42,226 nucleotides of DNA from Intoshia linei (GCA_001642005.1 LWCA01000190.1:1-42226), one strand, 5' to 3'; shown: positions 11,030-25,575, counted from the stretch's first letter. Made by a program: numbers and translations. Notes: a model not told the origin generated them from the sequence alone.

Positions 11030-11368
11030 TATATGCTTTTAATTTATAAATTTCAAAACGTGGGAGCGATAAATAAAATATACTATAGTTTACATTTTTC
11101 AAAAACTTTATTGTAATATTAATTTTCAATTTTCAAAAACGTAATGTAAAATTTACTTTAATTAATGTACGTAAAATTTGAATAAGCTTTTAATTAAACC
11201 AATATCAGGTCAATTCATACTACAATTTTATCTGAATTTAAACTAGAAACTGGAATTAATGCATTATTATAATGAAATGAATTAAATTTTAACATTGACT
11301 TTGCGTGGTTGTATGATATAAAAATCTGTTAGACATTCCTAGCGATGGATAAAGTTTATTTCTAATCA
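11030..11368. promoter_or_regulatory. Shared divergent promoter region of eS12 and the CCDC115-like gene
   Basis: About 340 bp separate the two start codons, which point away from each other, so both promoters must lie here or within the 5' UTRs. The left part still belongs to the duplication. I see no clear TATA box or other named element. Confidence 0.4.
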
Positions 11369-11812
11369 ATGACTGAAAATAATTTAAAACACTTAAGTGA
11401 ACTTTTAATTGAAATAAATGAATTGAGAAACAACCTTGATGATTTCTTAAAAGAAGGATTTTTATATTTGACATTGTCAAAGAAAAAAACAAAGAACGAA
11501 ATCGGCGAAATGATGTACCCGGAGGAGATGCTTTCCGTTTGGAATATTTTTGAAGAGTATAATGAAAAGCCACTTGCTGAAACAATTAAATCTGAAAAAC
11601 CCAGCGGGAAACGAAATAAAAAAATTTTTCAAACTAATCCTGTCAATTGGTTTGGAGTTTTAATTCCTGAAACATTACGGCATTGTCAAACAATTTTTAA
11701 AAATGGGGTCATACAGACGATAATTTTATTGGCAAACAAATATTTGGAAATGGAACAAGTAATGAATTTGATTGATGGAGCAGAAACTGAAAAATTATTT
11801 CCAAAAAAATGA
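11369..11812 (+). CDS. CCDC115/Vma22-like V-ATPase assembly factor
   Basis: Single-exon frame of 147 aa. The clearest family signature is NPVNWFGVLIPETLR at residues 90-104, followed by a helix ending in EMEQVMNLI. This matches the conserved PLNWFGILVPxxLR motif and final coiled-coil of CCDC115. The N-terminal half is a coiled coil (HLSELLIEINELRNNLDDFL) followed by an FLYLTLSK segment, as expected. CCDC115 (yeast Vma22p) acts with TMEM199 at the ER/Golgi in assembling the V0 sector of the vacuolar proton pump. The start at 11369 fits family length (about 150-180 aa). It is intronless and head to head with eS12; its 3' end faces the 3' end of tailless. Confidence 0.82.
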   Translation: MTENNLKHLSELLIEINELRNNLDDFLKEGFLYLTLSKKKTKNEIGEMMYPEEMLSVWNIFEEYNEKPLAETIKSEKPSGKRNKKIFQTNPVNWFGVLIPETLRHCQTIFKNGVIQTIILLANKYLEMEQVMNLIDGAETEKLFPKK

Positions 11813-12037
11813 ATTACAAGTGTATCAAGTTGATAATCGTTTGACCAAGTGTGAATAAATGTATACCGAATCGTTTGTTTATTCTTGTTGGCATAAAACT
11901 GATAATTACTTCACATTGTTGTTTTGATATTGCGATGTCATATCTTTTGTCATCAAGTCACTAAATAGCAAATGCACTTCAAGTAGATAACGACATAATC
12001 GTTAATTTGTTAAAATTTATTTAATTTACAAATTTGG

Positions 12038-15000
12038 TTAGATAGTTATATTAGAATGAAAAATTTTTATAAACAGTGCAGACAAATCCACATCTCCAAC
12101 CACATTTTTGAAGAATAGTAGTTTTATAGTGTTTTCAAGCTGGTTGACGCTGTCGTTTAGTTTAATTTCGGAAATTAGATTGACAAAATTGCCAAATCGC
12201 ATATTGTTGTAATTGTACTCTTTTTTGGTGATATAATTAAATAGTTTGTACTGTGATTCATCGAGATAGTGGCAAATTTTTTCTTGTTCCATCTTATCCA
12301 TATTTGATTCTTTCTTTAAATCTAAATTTTCATTATTAATATATTTTCGTGTACCATTTACTTTTTTTATATAATATCATGTTGACAATAAGACTGTATT
12401 CATCAGCGTCAATGTTGAGTCTGCTAAATCTTTCACATATTTCGAGAAACTTTTGGGTATTTTTTAAATTTCCATCGACTAAAATTTAAACAAAATTAAA
12501 ACTGCTTATAAAAATAATAAAATGAAAAATTACATTCATCTTTAATCAAATTTTGATATACATCTTGAGCTAATATACTTTGGAGGTTAATTTGAGCGGC
12601 ACCCAAAACAAATAATTCGGCCCACGTATCTTTAAGAATTATATTTTTACTGTATTCGCACAATGATTGGAAACTTGTCAAGTTTTGTAAACGGTGTATG
12701 ATATTTACCATGATCCTGGATGAAATTTCATAAATTGAAATGAGTTGAGAGGGGTGTTTTGGTTTTGGTGAAATTTGAGGTACTTGATAATTTTTGAAAA
12801 TTTTGTTTTCAAATTTTTTGATAACATCATTTTTTTTTCGTTTTATGTAAGATGGTAAAAATGGCGCTTCTTTTTCTTCTAAGCAATTGGGGGAGGTTTT
12901 TTTATTATAATTATTCTCGTCTTTTTCAACTTTTATTTTGTTCTGAATTGAATTGAGTATCATTGAGTTGTAATACAATTGATTCATATAGTCATTTATT
13001 GAATCTACGTTTTGATTGATTGGTTTTTTGGGTGGATTAAATAGTTGAATTGATGTAAACTTTTTTTCGTTTTTTTTTAATTTGGTTCTTGACAAATAAG
13101 TCTGGTGTGTGTCTTGTAGATACAATGCTACTTGTTTGCGTATTGTTGAACTTCTTGGACCACGTTCGTGTTGAACGGCTAAATTTTAATAAATCTTAAT
13201 AAATTTTATTCATACGTTTCAATTAAAAAAAATAAATTACCTTTACTGCAGTAAAATTTTTCAAATTTTATAATTATTATTACATTGAAATAAAATATAA
13301 ATAAAATTGCACCAAACTATATAATTTGTACCAGGTAATTTTAAATTTGCCATGATAATAACTTTTAATAAATGTAAACATTATATGATTTGGCGGTTAT
13401 TTTTCAACAGGCAATATTTTATTTATATCATCTTATCAATTTTTAATTGATAACAATATTAATTTTTTTTGATGAATTCAATGTGTGATATGAAATACAT
13501 GTAATTTAATTTATTTAATTGTAAGTAGATAATTATAGTGACCAGATTCGATTATGTCGTACCGCGAGGCCCTTGCTCGCGTATATGGCGAAATTGTATT
13601 AGAATGGACACCTCATTTTTCCAAATTCAGCATTTAAAAAATTATATTTTTTTATGTCACAATTCTTTTATTTGGCAAATGCAAACTGTCAATGTAGGTC
13701 CGTGGAGACGTCGCTCTGGTTTTATGGTACAGTAGGTGCTCGAAAAGTGACCAATTCGTATATGTGACCATCTCCAAAAGGTGAATACTTTTTTAGATGC
13801 TATACCAAAACTATACTAATGTAAATTAACTTTACTTTTAAAATTGTTCATTAAATATCAAATAGAAACAACCGTAGCGGAAAAAATTTTATTTTTATAG
13901 TCTAATATCAACTATTTTGTGTGTTAATTTTAAAATTTTAACTAAGAGCATTAGACAGGTGGTTTTGTTATTATTTGTGATAATTTTTATAGGAATCTAT
14001 TTTTCATTTTAACCGCCCGCATCCTGTCTGAGGCTACTAGCTTAACTGTAGACTTCTGTCCGAAGTACAACTTATCACGAGTCGAATTCACACTTCAAAA
14101 ATTTTATCAACACAGTTCGGAACATAAAATTTAAATTTTTATCAATAATAATTTCAAGAAACAGTCTTTAACGAACTTTAATCCAACCACAAACACATTT
14201 TTTGAAATTTTAAATGTTAAATTAATTATATTATTTAATTTTTATGTATTGAAATTGTTAAAGGTTTAAAATCGGCACCATTCATAAGTATTATATAATT
14301 AAAATGATATGATAGTTATGTCTTGTATTATATCTATGAAAATATGTATCATAACATTTACTTTTATTCATCTGTCTCCTACTGATGTATAATTTAATGA
14401 ATTGTAAAAAATTGTCATATATATATTTTTAGAGTTTTTATATTTTAAAAATTGATTTAAATTTTGATTTAATAGATATTTCAGTCACAGTATGAAAACT
14501 AACTTGAAAATTTTAAAATGTAGTTTTTTTAGTTATTAGAATTTGCGACAGCATAATAAACCAGGGCCGTGGAGAGGGGTTAGGAGCATATGGCCCGGGC
14601 CGACAATCGTGAAAGGCCTACTTTTTTAATTTATATGTAATTTAATTTAATAGGTAACGGTTAAATTTCCAAAATTATTTTAAGGTATACCAAAATTATT
14701 GTATAACACAGTAAAATTGTTATATTAACAGTCCAATTAGTTATTTTTAATTTATATTAATTAATATAGTGTTTCTTATATAATAAATAAGTATAGTGTT
14801 CACAATAAATAATTCTGATAAGCCTTATCAGATAATGGTCTCTAATTGTGTGATTTTGTATAATTTGTTTCGTATATAAGGCCTACAATTTAATCTGACC
14901 GGACCCATTGTTGGATCTCTACGCTCCTGGATACACTGATGGACTGAACTTTCAATCTTATATACAATGCATTGTATATAATGTATTAAATTGCAATGTA

Positions 15001-18000
15001 AGTTAGGGTTTTTAAATATGGTCATAACTAAATCAGATTAATAAATTTTTATATTTATTTATTTATTTGTTAAAATATTATTCACAGTTGTACGATTTTA
15101 TTCTTGCGTCTTCATTAAAGAACTACAATCATAAAAAATTAAATCTATTGACCTTGTTAAAAATTTTTTGACAATAAAATAAATGAATAACCAATGAAAA
15201 TCAAAAAAATGAATCAAACTGTTAACATGGTATAAATTAATAATTAAAATTTTTATATTTGAATTGTTAAACAATATTAAACAATTAAAAACAATTTATA
15301 AATTAGTCATAAATTATTTATTGGTTTTATTTGATTGTTAAGTTAATTAATCAAATGTAAAATGTAATTGTATCTAATAAACAAGGTTAATCTTTAAATT
15401 TTTTTGTTTTTTTTAGATATGAATCATTATTTCTTTATGTAGTAAAGTTAGTGGGTTAACTATTTTCATTCTATTAGGGAATGTGATATATATGCAAAAT
15501 TATTTAAATATTTATTTTACAGCATGGATTCTTAAGCTAGGGTGCCTTAAAATATAGAATAATTGATTCACATTTTCCTTTTTTTACAAATTATGAAAAT
15601 TCAAAATGTCATAAAAATTGGCCCAGGTTTTTCGATAATTATTATAATAGCCAGTGTTGCATTTAATACAAATCCAAGGATCACCACCGATCCACAGAAA
15701 AATTAAATATAATAATTGCAATGTTATAACCACGAAAACTATTGTATATATTTTTTAAGATAATGTTTTACTTAAAATTGATATCCAATTAAATTTACGT
15801 GTAAAATATAAGACATAGGATTTAGTCTAAAAAGCCTAGCTGATTTCATACTATACAAGGCTCCGCTCACTGTTAATAAATATCTAAAATTTACAATATC
15901 ATAATCATAACTGAAGGATCTCATTGATATTTTAATAATAAATAATTATTTATGTTTTTCTATCTTGAATCAATCTTAAATTCATAGAATAATAAAAAAA
16001 TAGAATGAAACATTTCAAATTGCTAAAATTTTAATTTTTTTTAAAAAAAATTATAATGGGGCCATAAAAAGATTAGTAAAGAAGTGTTATCGTTTCAAAA
16101 AGATTGGGAAACCTTTTTATAGATAATTCACTGTTTCTGAACTTTTTTTTATCATTGGGCGCTCTTGGAAGTAATTAAAAAAAGTAAAACTTTTATATGT
16201 ATTGTGTACTAACTGAAAGTATTTACTAGATTTACGATTTTGTAAGGAAAAGGGGTAAATTTGAGATGAAAGTTTTTTGTTTCGGTTCAAAAATTAAAAA
16301 ACATAAAAATCTGAAGTGACTCATTAAGTGAAATGGTGTACAGCTCGGTTTAAATTTTTCGCTCGGCACATATAAAATTTAGTGGAGTACTGGTGCACTC
16401 CGGTTGCAGCGGTTGAGAAAAACTGAGCTAATGTAATGAAACGAAAACACTAATTAGATTGAATTTTGATAATAAAAGGTATGATTCAAGTTCAATCATC
16501 TAAAACCTGTGAAAATTAGAGACTTGGTTTCAAAATTCACATTTCAAAATCAGTTGTATCTAATATATTTATTGACCGTTACAGTATTCAAACAATTTTA
16601 TTTAAAGTTAACTTTTGTTTGATATCTACCGCCATCCGGTTAATTAAAATTTTTATTATATAAAAACAAAATTATTTATCCATTTTAATAATAATATCGG
16701 TACGTTAACATGTATGATATATTTTAATTAACCGGAAATAAATTTTAATCTGTGTATATAAAAAAAACACAATAATATGCATATTGTTCAAATTGATAAA
16801 ACCGACAAAATCCAGAAAATCGATTTAACTTTAATCAAATATAATTTCCAAATATTTTGTATAAATGTGATTTATGTGACCTACTAGCATGAGATTTAAA
16901 ATACGAAATAACAATTATTGGTTTGGCATATGCATTAAAAAGGAAATTATTCATGTCACATTAATGTATTGGTACAATTCAATTTTTAGGGTCTTTGTCT
17001 GCCAAAATCGACCAAGTTCAAACATAAACACAATTACAGTCATCTAATAATTTGTACAACATGCAATTTACATGTCATCTCACCGAGATATAAAGCAGGA
17101 AATAATAAACACAAAAACATGAAAACAGCAAAATGTCAAAACAAAAAAAAATTTAACAAAAAGAAAAAATCCAATATTATAAAAATTATGAAAACTGAAA
17201 AATGTACCCTAATAAATAAAAATGGAATTATAAATGAACAAGTGCGTAAAATGATTCAATTATGAATTTAATTTATGAATTTGGCTTTGATGTAAAAATA
17301 TAAACACATGGCCTTTGAAGCTAAAGGTTAATATTTTTGGATGCAAACATTGTTAAATTTGTAAAAATTGTAAATCCATAATGGGATAATTTTAATTTAA
17401 TTATGGTTTTATATTAGCGTGTAATGGCTCATTCTACGAATAAATTTCAAGTGGTTAAGAGTAAATATAAACGATTTAAAAACAATTTTTATTGAATTAT
17501 TGCATTTACCCCCCAAGCATCATACTTGGTGCAAACAAATACATTGTATATAATTCAATGTGTTAATAAATATCGTCTCACGATAATTAATTCATAATGT
17601 ATATTAATTCAAATCGGATTTTGATCAAGTTAATGGATTAACATAAACATTAAATACATCAGTAGCTAAAATGACTAATCGCTTTTTAAAAGAATAAACG
17701 GAAATAGTGCATAAATATCAAACAATAGCCATAAGCACTAATCTACATTATTTCGTATTCAAGAATTCCAGTATGTATCAAATATGTTTATAAATACATG
17801 ATAAAGGTATTTATGGCTTCGTTTCCTGTAATGGAAAACTATAAACAACCAAATACTAATAACTTTGTCAAATATCAAAATAACCACAAAAAGCCACTAA
17901 TTTTTGTGAATCAAAGTGACATTAATTGACAAAATGTTTTAACTGACTGCGTGACTTGTCAAAAATGTAAATTGAAAAAGCAAATAAATTTGTATTATTC

Positions 18001-18707
18001 AATTATACTCTGTAATGAACCAGAAAAACTGCTTCTAGTCACAAAAAGTATAGCAACAGTATATGGGAATGTTGATAATGTAATTATTAATAAATTTCCG
18101 AGGGGAATGTCATATAATCAAATTACCTTCACGATTCATTCCTTTTCTTATGCATTTGTCTAATCGACAAGCTCTACATTGATTCCTGTGAATTTTATCG
18201 ATTGGGCAAAGTTCTCCTCCACGTATTTTACAAATGTACTGTCTATTGTGGCGAATGGATCTCTATTAGATTAATCAATTTTACAATAAATCATAATAAT
18301 AAATGTAATAAATAGTGTTAACATGTATTACGTATACTAATGTATACGCGGGAAAGATGTACTAGAAATTTCAATTGCTTTTGACATATTTCACCAGAGC
18401 ATAATTTATGATTGCAATTTAAAATACGTTTCCTCCCTTCCCTATCGCATGTGTATTCTAATTACCTTAAAAAATCCAGCACATCTAAATGTAAATAGAT
18501 TAATAAAGTATATGATGACATGTATGATAATAATGTATACCCATCACAAGCGTATATTCCGTAATGTTTCCCTGAAGAATTATCGCTACAAACTTTACAT
18601 GGAATATCCAATAGTATTCTACCCACGAAATTGCAGTTTCCTTCAAGATTCTTACTGGATTGAATGGATGATTCTGAACTGCTAGCTCCATTCATTATGT
18701 TTGACAT
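12038..18707 (-). CDS. tll: Tailless/TLX (NR2E1-type) nuclear receptor, complete, six exons
   Basis: Exons: 18541-18707, 18466-18484 (19 nt), 18127-18262, 12534-13178, 12362-12478 and 12038-12321. The sum is 1368 nt, or 455 aa, near the size of insect Tailless. The DNA-binding domain covers residues 37-99. Zinc finger 1 uses Cys37, Cys40, Cys54 and Cys57 in [20 protein letters not shown]; the P-box CDGCAGFFK carries the alanine typical of arthropod Tailless. Finger 2 uses Cys73, Cys81, Cys91 and Cys94 (HRNQCRACR). After it comes the NR2E signature [20 protein letters not shown]. The ligand-binding domain is divergent but readable: [34 protein letters not shown] and [12 protein letters not shown]. 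Tailless is a repressor in head/brain patterning and neural stem cells. The 4948-nt intron 13179-18126 is full of repeats. Confidence 0.93.
13541..14050. repeat. Interspersed repeat in tailless intron, shared with 34316-34540 and 40560-40830
   Basis: Landmarks such as GTGCTCGAAAAGTGACCAA (about 13736) and AATTCAGCATTTAAAAAATTA recur at about 34325 (GACGCTCGAAAAGTGATCAA) and 40630 (TTTAGCATTAAAAAATTA). The ACAGTAG tip resembles a pogo-type end. The chance frame at 13538-13735 lies inside this repeat. Confidence 0.5.
14562..14929. mobile_element. MITE of the CAGGGCCGTGGAGAGG family, copy in tailless intron
   Basis: Starts CAGGGCCGTGGAGAGG and ends near 14929 with a diverged inverse of it (GGATCTCTACGCTCCTG). 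It shares the internal TATGGCCCGGGCCG and CCGGACC segments with copies at 20638-20980, 21829-22087 and 29137-29384. No clear flanking duplication remains. Confidence 0.6.
14930..18126. other. Remainder of the large tailless intron
   Basis: AT-rich sequence without recognisable exons. A probable hAT remnant lies at about 16128-16430 (CACTGTTTCTGAACTTTTTT at one end, GGTTGAGAAAAACTGAG at the other). The stretch 16600-18100 shows no obvious transposon tips and could hold regulatory DNA, but I see no specific motif to support that. The open frame at 17951-18163 resembles no family. Confidence 0.45.
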
Positions 18708-20637
18708 TAATTTTGAATTCTGAATTGTTATATGTGAAATTATTATGTTGAAATGTATTTATGAGAATGAAACATATTTAAATTTAAACATTAGTAATCC
18801 GAGTTAAACAGAATTAATCTAAATATTATAATTAATTCTCTTATTTTTTTAAAAACACTATATCGTTAAATTTAATTGTGAATTTAATTGTTTTACTCAA
18901 AGAGTATTGTTTAAACTTTAAAGACCTTACACTCTTCACAATTATAACCATTTAAAATTACCTATTTGGTTTATTACCTGATTTTCAATGAAAATTTATA
19001 AAATTTTTCAATTTCTATTGTAACACAGTTTTGGATTGGTTCTGATAAATGCAACTAAATGTTGTTAAATCACGATAAATGTGTCAATCTGTTTATTGAT
19101 TGCGACGTAGCAGTCGAATTTATGACCACGCCTATACAATATAAAAGTTAATTCAAACTTTGTTTTACTGATTCATGCTTTATTATTGGCTCAATCAACA
19201 ATAACGCCTATTAGTCAAAAATTAAACGATGAGAGTTCATACACCAAAAAGACTATTACAAATGAAATTGCTTCACAGATAAAACTAGAGTTGCCTTGAA
19301 CAATATCAACTCATTTTTATAACGAAATGGCGTACGATTCGTAATACTTTGTAGTCTGACAATTTGATCTGTTACATGACTAATTTAAGAGTATTACTAT
19401 ATTTATGTTGAAAATTTTTCATTATCGATGAATATCACTCAACATGTTATAAATGATTAAAGCAAGCAGGTAACAAGTGACGAAACTTCAATGAAAGTAA
19501 TTTTGGATTAATGCCTTAATTTGATTAAGCGTGACATATGATCTCTTCGTTCGTGTCGCATAATAACACCATTATACAATTCGCTTTCTTTGAAAGCTAA
19601 CAAAGCCATTCCAACTTGAAATCATTTAACCACTCCATATCGACATAAATATTTAGCCGTTATGCCGTTTGAATATGTAGCGGTCAAATTATAATTCAAT
19701 TTGTATTATCCAAATTACTCAAGTGTTTGTGCCTGTATGGAACAATTAAAAATTAAATGTTTAATTGATTTATTCCAGCTTGTTAATATCTTTTGCTACA
19801 AATCACTACATTTCAATTAATATACATGAATCACTCAACGAGAACTTTTAGCAACAAAATGTATAATGTGTAATTACCCGCAAATATATTCATTATAATA
19901 ATTTCTATTAATTGTCCCATTTACATATCTCATGTTAACTGAATTAAAAATAGTGTAGTATAAGTTAATCTTACTGTAGCCATAATTTATCTCATTTAAT
20001 CAACCATGAGAAGAATACTAATTGTTGTATAGTGGTTATTAATATTTTTATTGTTTCAATCAAAAATTTACACTTGAAGTATTTATGTATAATGTCACAC
20101 ACTTTGAACCATTGACTCGTATATTACAAAATTCAAGACTATTAAATCATCTTTAAAATTTTACTATTTTATTTTAAAAAGATGACAAATAGACTGTTAT
20201 GGTGGTGTGATTGGAGTCATTCTAGAATCTAGATGAAAAATATGTAAAATATGGCATATCATTTAACTGAAAGAAATGTGGTGACGAGTTGGATAAATTT
20301 TTCAACATCTTAGTTAGAGTTTACCACCCTAAATAAAAAATTACATACATGATCATGAAAAAATTATATATAATAGTTATATCTTAAGTACATGGCGTGG
20401 AGAGTCAACAGAGGACCCGAACTGGTCAGATCAAAATTATAGGATTTTGTAATATACAAAAAAATGCATTGCTAAAAAAATGAATTAATTTAATGATCCG
20501 AAAAAAGTTAAAATTAAACTCAAATATTTAAATTCGCATGATATATATATATATGTGACCGATCAGATTATTTACGCATCCCCGCTTGGTATATTAGATA
20601 GAAAATGTTAATATAAAATTTTCCTACATTAACTACA
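18708..20637. other. Upstream flank of tailless; no gene seen
   Basis: About 1.9 kb without transposon tips or coding exons, unusually clean for this window. By position it should contain the tailless 5' UTR, promoter and perhaps enhancers. No convincing TATA element for the minus strand could be singled out. Confidence 0.4.
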
Positions 20638-20980
20638 CAGGGCCGTGGAGACTTGTGGACCTACTATAAAAATTTTTTCAAAAATGGGACCTCTATGTAT
20701 TGCTTAATGGATCGTTCATTATCTAAAAATTAAAAATAACCGTTGCAAATCGCATTGGTTATCGAAATTTTGGTATACTTAAGAAATTTTCTGACATTAC
20801 CTATTAATTAAAATGTGAATGAATTGAAAAGTGAATTAAAAAAAGAAGTCTATCATGATTGTAAGACAGGGCTATATGGCCCTGTACCTACATGTGTACT
20901 TTATTATAGTAGAGCCTTGATAATCATTGATCTTCATAGGCATCTAATTTACCAACAGTGAAAGGTCTCCACAGACTCGG
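20638..20980. mobile_element. MITE of the CAGGGCCGTGGAGAGG family
   Basis: Begins CAGGGCCGTGGAGAC at 20638. It ends near 20980 in a diverged inverse copy (GGTCTCCACAGACTCGG). The centre carries the family core: GACCTCTATGTATTGCTTAA, AAAATTAAAAATAACCGTTG and ACATTACCTATTAAT. Confidence 0.65.
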
Positions 20981-21828
20981 TTATACTTTAATGTGAAAAT
21001 TTAATATCCTTGGTAAGGATTCCTTATTTATATAGAATTGTTTGTTTACTGTGACATGCTTGTGCTATAGACTTAAAATTATTGAACAAGTTATTCTTAG
21101 TTATAATTTTAAATCCTAGAATGCCCAAATTATAAATTTATATTATACTACTATTACTTCTATATTATTCTATTTTATTTCGAGTTTGCAAGAACCTATA
21201 GTCACATGATCGATCACAGTAATAATACACTTTTACATTTCAGTTTTATTCCAGTTAATTTTTTTTAAATTTTGTGGATGCATTTTAATGTAGGAATTTT
21301 ATTACCAATACATTTATCTTTTGTTTCGATATATTGAGTGTTAATAGGCGTAAAAAATTAACATTGACATATAATGAGTGATTTGATATTATGTATGGTA
21401 TTGAATCATAAAAATAATAACAATTTTCAATTTTATAATCATTTGCAAATAGAAATATTTATACCCAGAGTGATTGGTATACGTTTTGTTGTTTAAAAAT
21501 CCGTACGCGGTCGGGTCAACGGTTTTATTATGATAAGTTGCTTAAGCACATTGATAAATTATCAAATATTATAAAGACTTACGAATAATGGGTATTGAAT
21601 TTTACAACACGGACCAAAGTACTGCCTGGAACGATCCATAGCCTGTTTTCGGATTAAATTTAATTATAACTGTTACTAAATTATTTTTATTAATGTAAAT
21701 TTAAAGTTCGTAATTCGGATTGTAATGATACAATTTTTGAATTTCATATTCGGATCATGCTTTGCACAGAGTTACAGAACTGTAATGAGAGATAAATACA
21801 AGCGTATTTGTTTAATTATAGGGATGTA

Positions 21829-22087
21829 CTGAGGCGTGGAGAGCCAGCAATAGGTCCCGGCCAGATGGAAATTGTAGACTCCTATAAATTTTTTTTCTAA
21901 AATGGACCTCTATACATTGCTTATTCGATCATTTATTATCTAAAAATTAAAAATGACCGTTGGAAATCGCATAGGTTCTCAAAATTGTTATATACCTAAG
22001 AATTTTTCCAACATTACCTATTAATAAATGAATAAAGTAGCCCCTCATGATTGTATACCCGAGCCATATGGCCTTCTCCACGGCTTG
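21829..22087. mobile_element. MITE of the CAGGGCCGTGGAGAGG family
   Basis: Begins CTGAGGCGTGGAGAG and ends CTTCTCCACGGCTTG, an imperfect terminal inverted repeat. It shares the family core (GGACCTCTATACATTGCTTA, TCCAACATTACCTATTAATA). Open frames called across it on both strands are chance frames within the repeat. Confidence 0.7.
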
Positions 22088-22179
22088 GGAATATGGAAAA
22101 CAAAAAACGGCTGGAATGTGTCGTAACACAGCCGTTGGAAAGACTAACTTATGGATTAGAATAGAATCGGTATACTTAC

Positions 22180-23474
22180 CAGAGGCGGATTCAAGAGGAT
22201 GCAAAAGGTGCAGTTGCACCCCTAAATTAAATTAAAAACTAAATTAAACAAAATATAATGGAAAATGTTGGGGAAATGAGTCGATTTTTTTCATTCTCTT
22301 GTAAAAGACAAGATATTTTAACAAAAGCTTTGGATAAATATCCTGCTATTAAAGCTAAAAAACTTAAAGATGTTTGTAAAACTTGGTGGATACAACGAAT
22401 TGATTCATTAAACATATTTTATGAAATGTATGAAGTAATTATGGAGGTGATGCAAGAAATTTTTGAACTTAAAGACAATTCTTCTACAAAGGCCACTGGT
22501 TTCAGTCACATTTTGAATAATTTCACATTTTTAGTTTTTTTAATTATTGTTAAAAATTGTTTCCAAAATTTATATGCAAAAGAGTTTGCCTTCTCTTTAA
22601 ATATTGAAGAAAAAAAACCACGCTGTACAAAGAGACAAGCTAACAGAGCAAATATAGAGGGATCTGACATTGAGAGTTTTTTAAAATAAACATTGCAATT
22701 CCTTTTTTCGATTCTATTTTAGCTGAACTCAGTTTACAATTTTTCAGTGGTGAACAGATTTTTTTGAAAGGATTTTCTCTACATCCCACTTATTTCAAAA
22801 CGTGTCATTTTGAAGATTTGAGAGATTTCGCAGAAAAATATGAATTATTTTTACCATGCATATCATTAGTCTAATGATATTTATGATTTATTATTTAATC
22901 TAATTATTAGATGAAGATCTTAAAGCAGAATATACTAGATGGAAATAAAATAACTTGATTCAAAAATTACTATCATACAATTAATCGAAAGCTGCAATTC
23001 TAATTTGTTTCCAAATATTCATCAACTTATAATTATTTTGGCAACATTGCCTATCACCACATATGAATGTGAACGCTCCATTAGCATTTTGAAAAAATTG
23101 AAAACCTTTTTAAGATCAACAATGACTGGTAATTGTCTAGGTGGACTAGCCCTCATGAATTACCACTATGACTATAATTTTGATATTGAAAGTTTTGTTA
23201 ATGAATTTGCAATACTTCATTCAAGAAGACTAAACAATGTCCAGTGGAAATAATTGATTTAGAATTATTTAATTAACAAAATTAATTTCTCTTTTTTTTT
23301 GTGCTGATCATTTTTTTATTTTTGCGAAAAAATTTAAATTTGGAAACTATTGTATAACAACCTTAAAATGAAATTAAAAGAGACGCTTTAAAATCAAACT
23401 AGACGCCCGTAAAATTTTTTAAAATTAAATATATTGCTCGCACCCCATTAACTAGCCTCTTGGATCCGCCCCTG
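22180..23474 (+). mobile_element. hAT transposon, ZMYM1-like, internally deleted and frameshifted
   Basis: Terminal inverted repeats match: CAGAGGCGGATTCAAGAGG at 22180 and, inverted, CAGGGGCGGATCCAAGAGG ending at 23474. Coding remnants run left to right. 22258-22689 has CKTWWIQRIDSL, a ZMYM1-like hAT motif. 22690-22875 (SILAELSLQFFSG) continues after a stop or frame change. 23005-23253 is the C-terminal dimerisation domain (LPITTYECERSISILKKLKT...GLALMNYHYD). The N-terminal zinc finger and first catalytic region are missing. No clean 8-bp target duplication is visible, so the insertion is old. A shorter relative lies at 39215-39400. Confidence 0.85.
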
Positions 23475-23584
23475 TTTACTGTTAGTAATATTTTGTATGA
23501 TTTCTATGGTGTTATATAATTTAAAAAAGATTTTTCTCAATAAATCTGTAAATACTAATAGTTAAAATTGATTTTGTAGAATTT

Positions 23585-23860
23585 AGATCAGCCATGTCAA
23601 ACTCAAATACGTGACGGGCCTCATTATTTTGAAAATTTTTTAAACTGGCCGCATCATAAAAGTTTTGACGGAAATTGTAGGTTCAAATAAAAAGATTTTT
23701 TAAAAATGGGACATGTAAAAATTATTTAATCGAACGTTTATTGTATAAAAATTAAAAATAACAATTGGAAATCAAATTAATTATCTTAAAATTTCACAAA
23801 AATAAGAAATTTTCCTACATTATCTATTAATAAATTAATGTGACCCTATTACAGTGTAGC
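23585..23860. repeat. hAT tip and MITE core fragment
   Basis: CAGCCATGTCAAACTCAAAT at about 23590 is a common hAT-type end. The following 23700-23850 shares the MITE core with 20638-20980 (AAAATTAAAAATAACAATTG, TTTTCCTACATTATCTATTA). Confidence 0.5.
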
Positions 23861-23954
23861 ATGTAAATAAAATAATGGGCTAATATTAATGATTATAAAA
23901 TTGGATTAATGAAATTAAAAAAATAAATAGAAAATAATTAATTTAATGAACAAT

Positions 23955-25456
<1,502 letters not shown>

Positions 25457-25575
25457 TTTATCTTCGTACCAAGTTGAATTAAACTATCGTAGAAGATTTA
25501 TTAAGGTTGTAAAGTGTCAATAACAGGTGTACTTTTATTTACATTTATATTACAAAATAAACAGTTTCATATTAT

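Larger units (their letters stand above)
8256..11110. repeat. Segmental duplication, unit B (intact eS12 copy)
   Basis: Direct-repeat partner of 5277-7285. It retains all five eS12 coding exons, but the counterpart of the unknown exon at 5678-5851 is damaged by deletions at about 8650-8780. It is longer because the third eS12 intron (9314-10765) contains extra sequence, including the TIR element at 9835-10143. Confidence 0.85.

Noticed and set aside
11289-11585. 98-codon minus-strand frame
   Set aside because: Antisense of the CCDC115-like gene, which has the family motif NWFGVLIP.
22047-22235. Open frames on both strands across 21947-22235
   Set aside because: They lie in a MITE and the start of a hAT element, and match no protein family.
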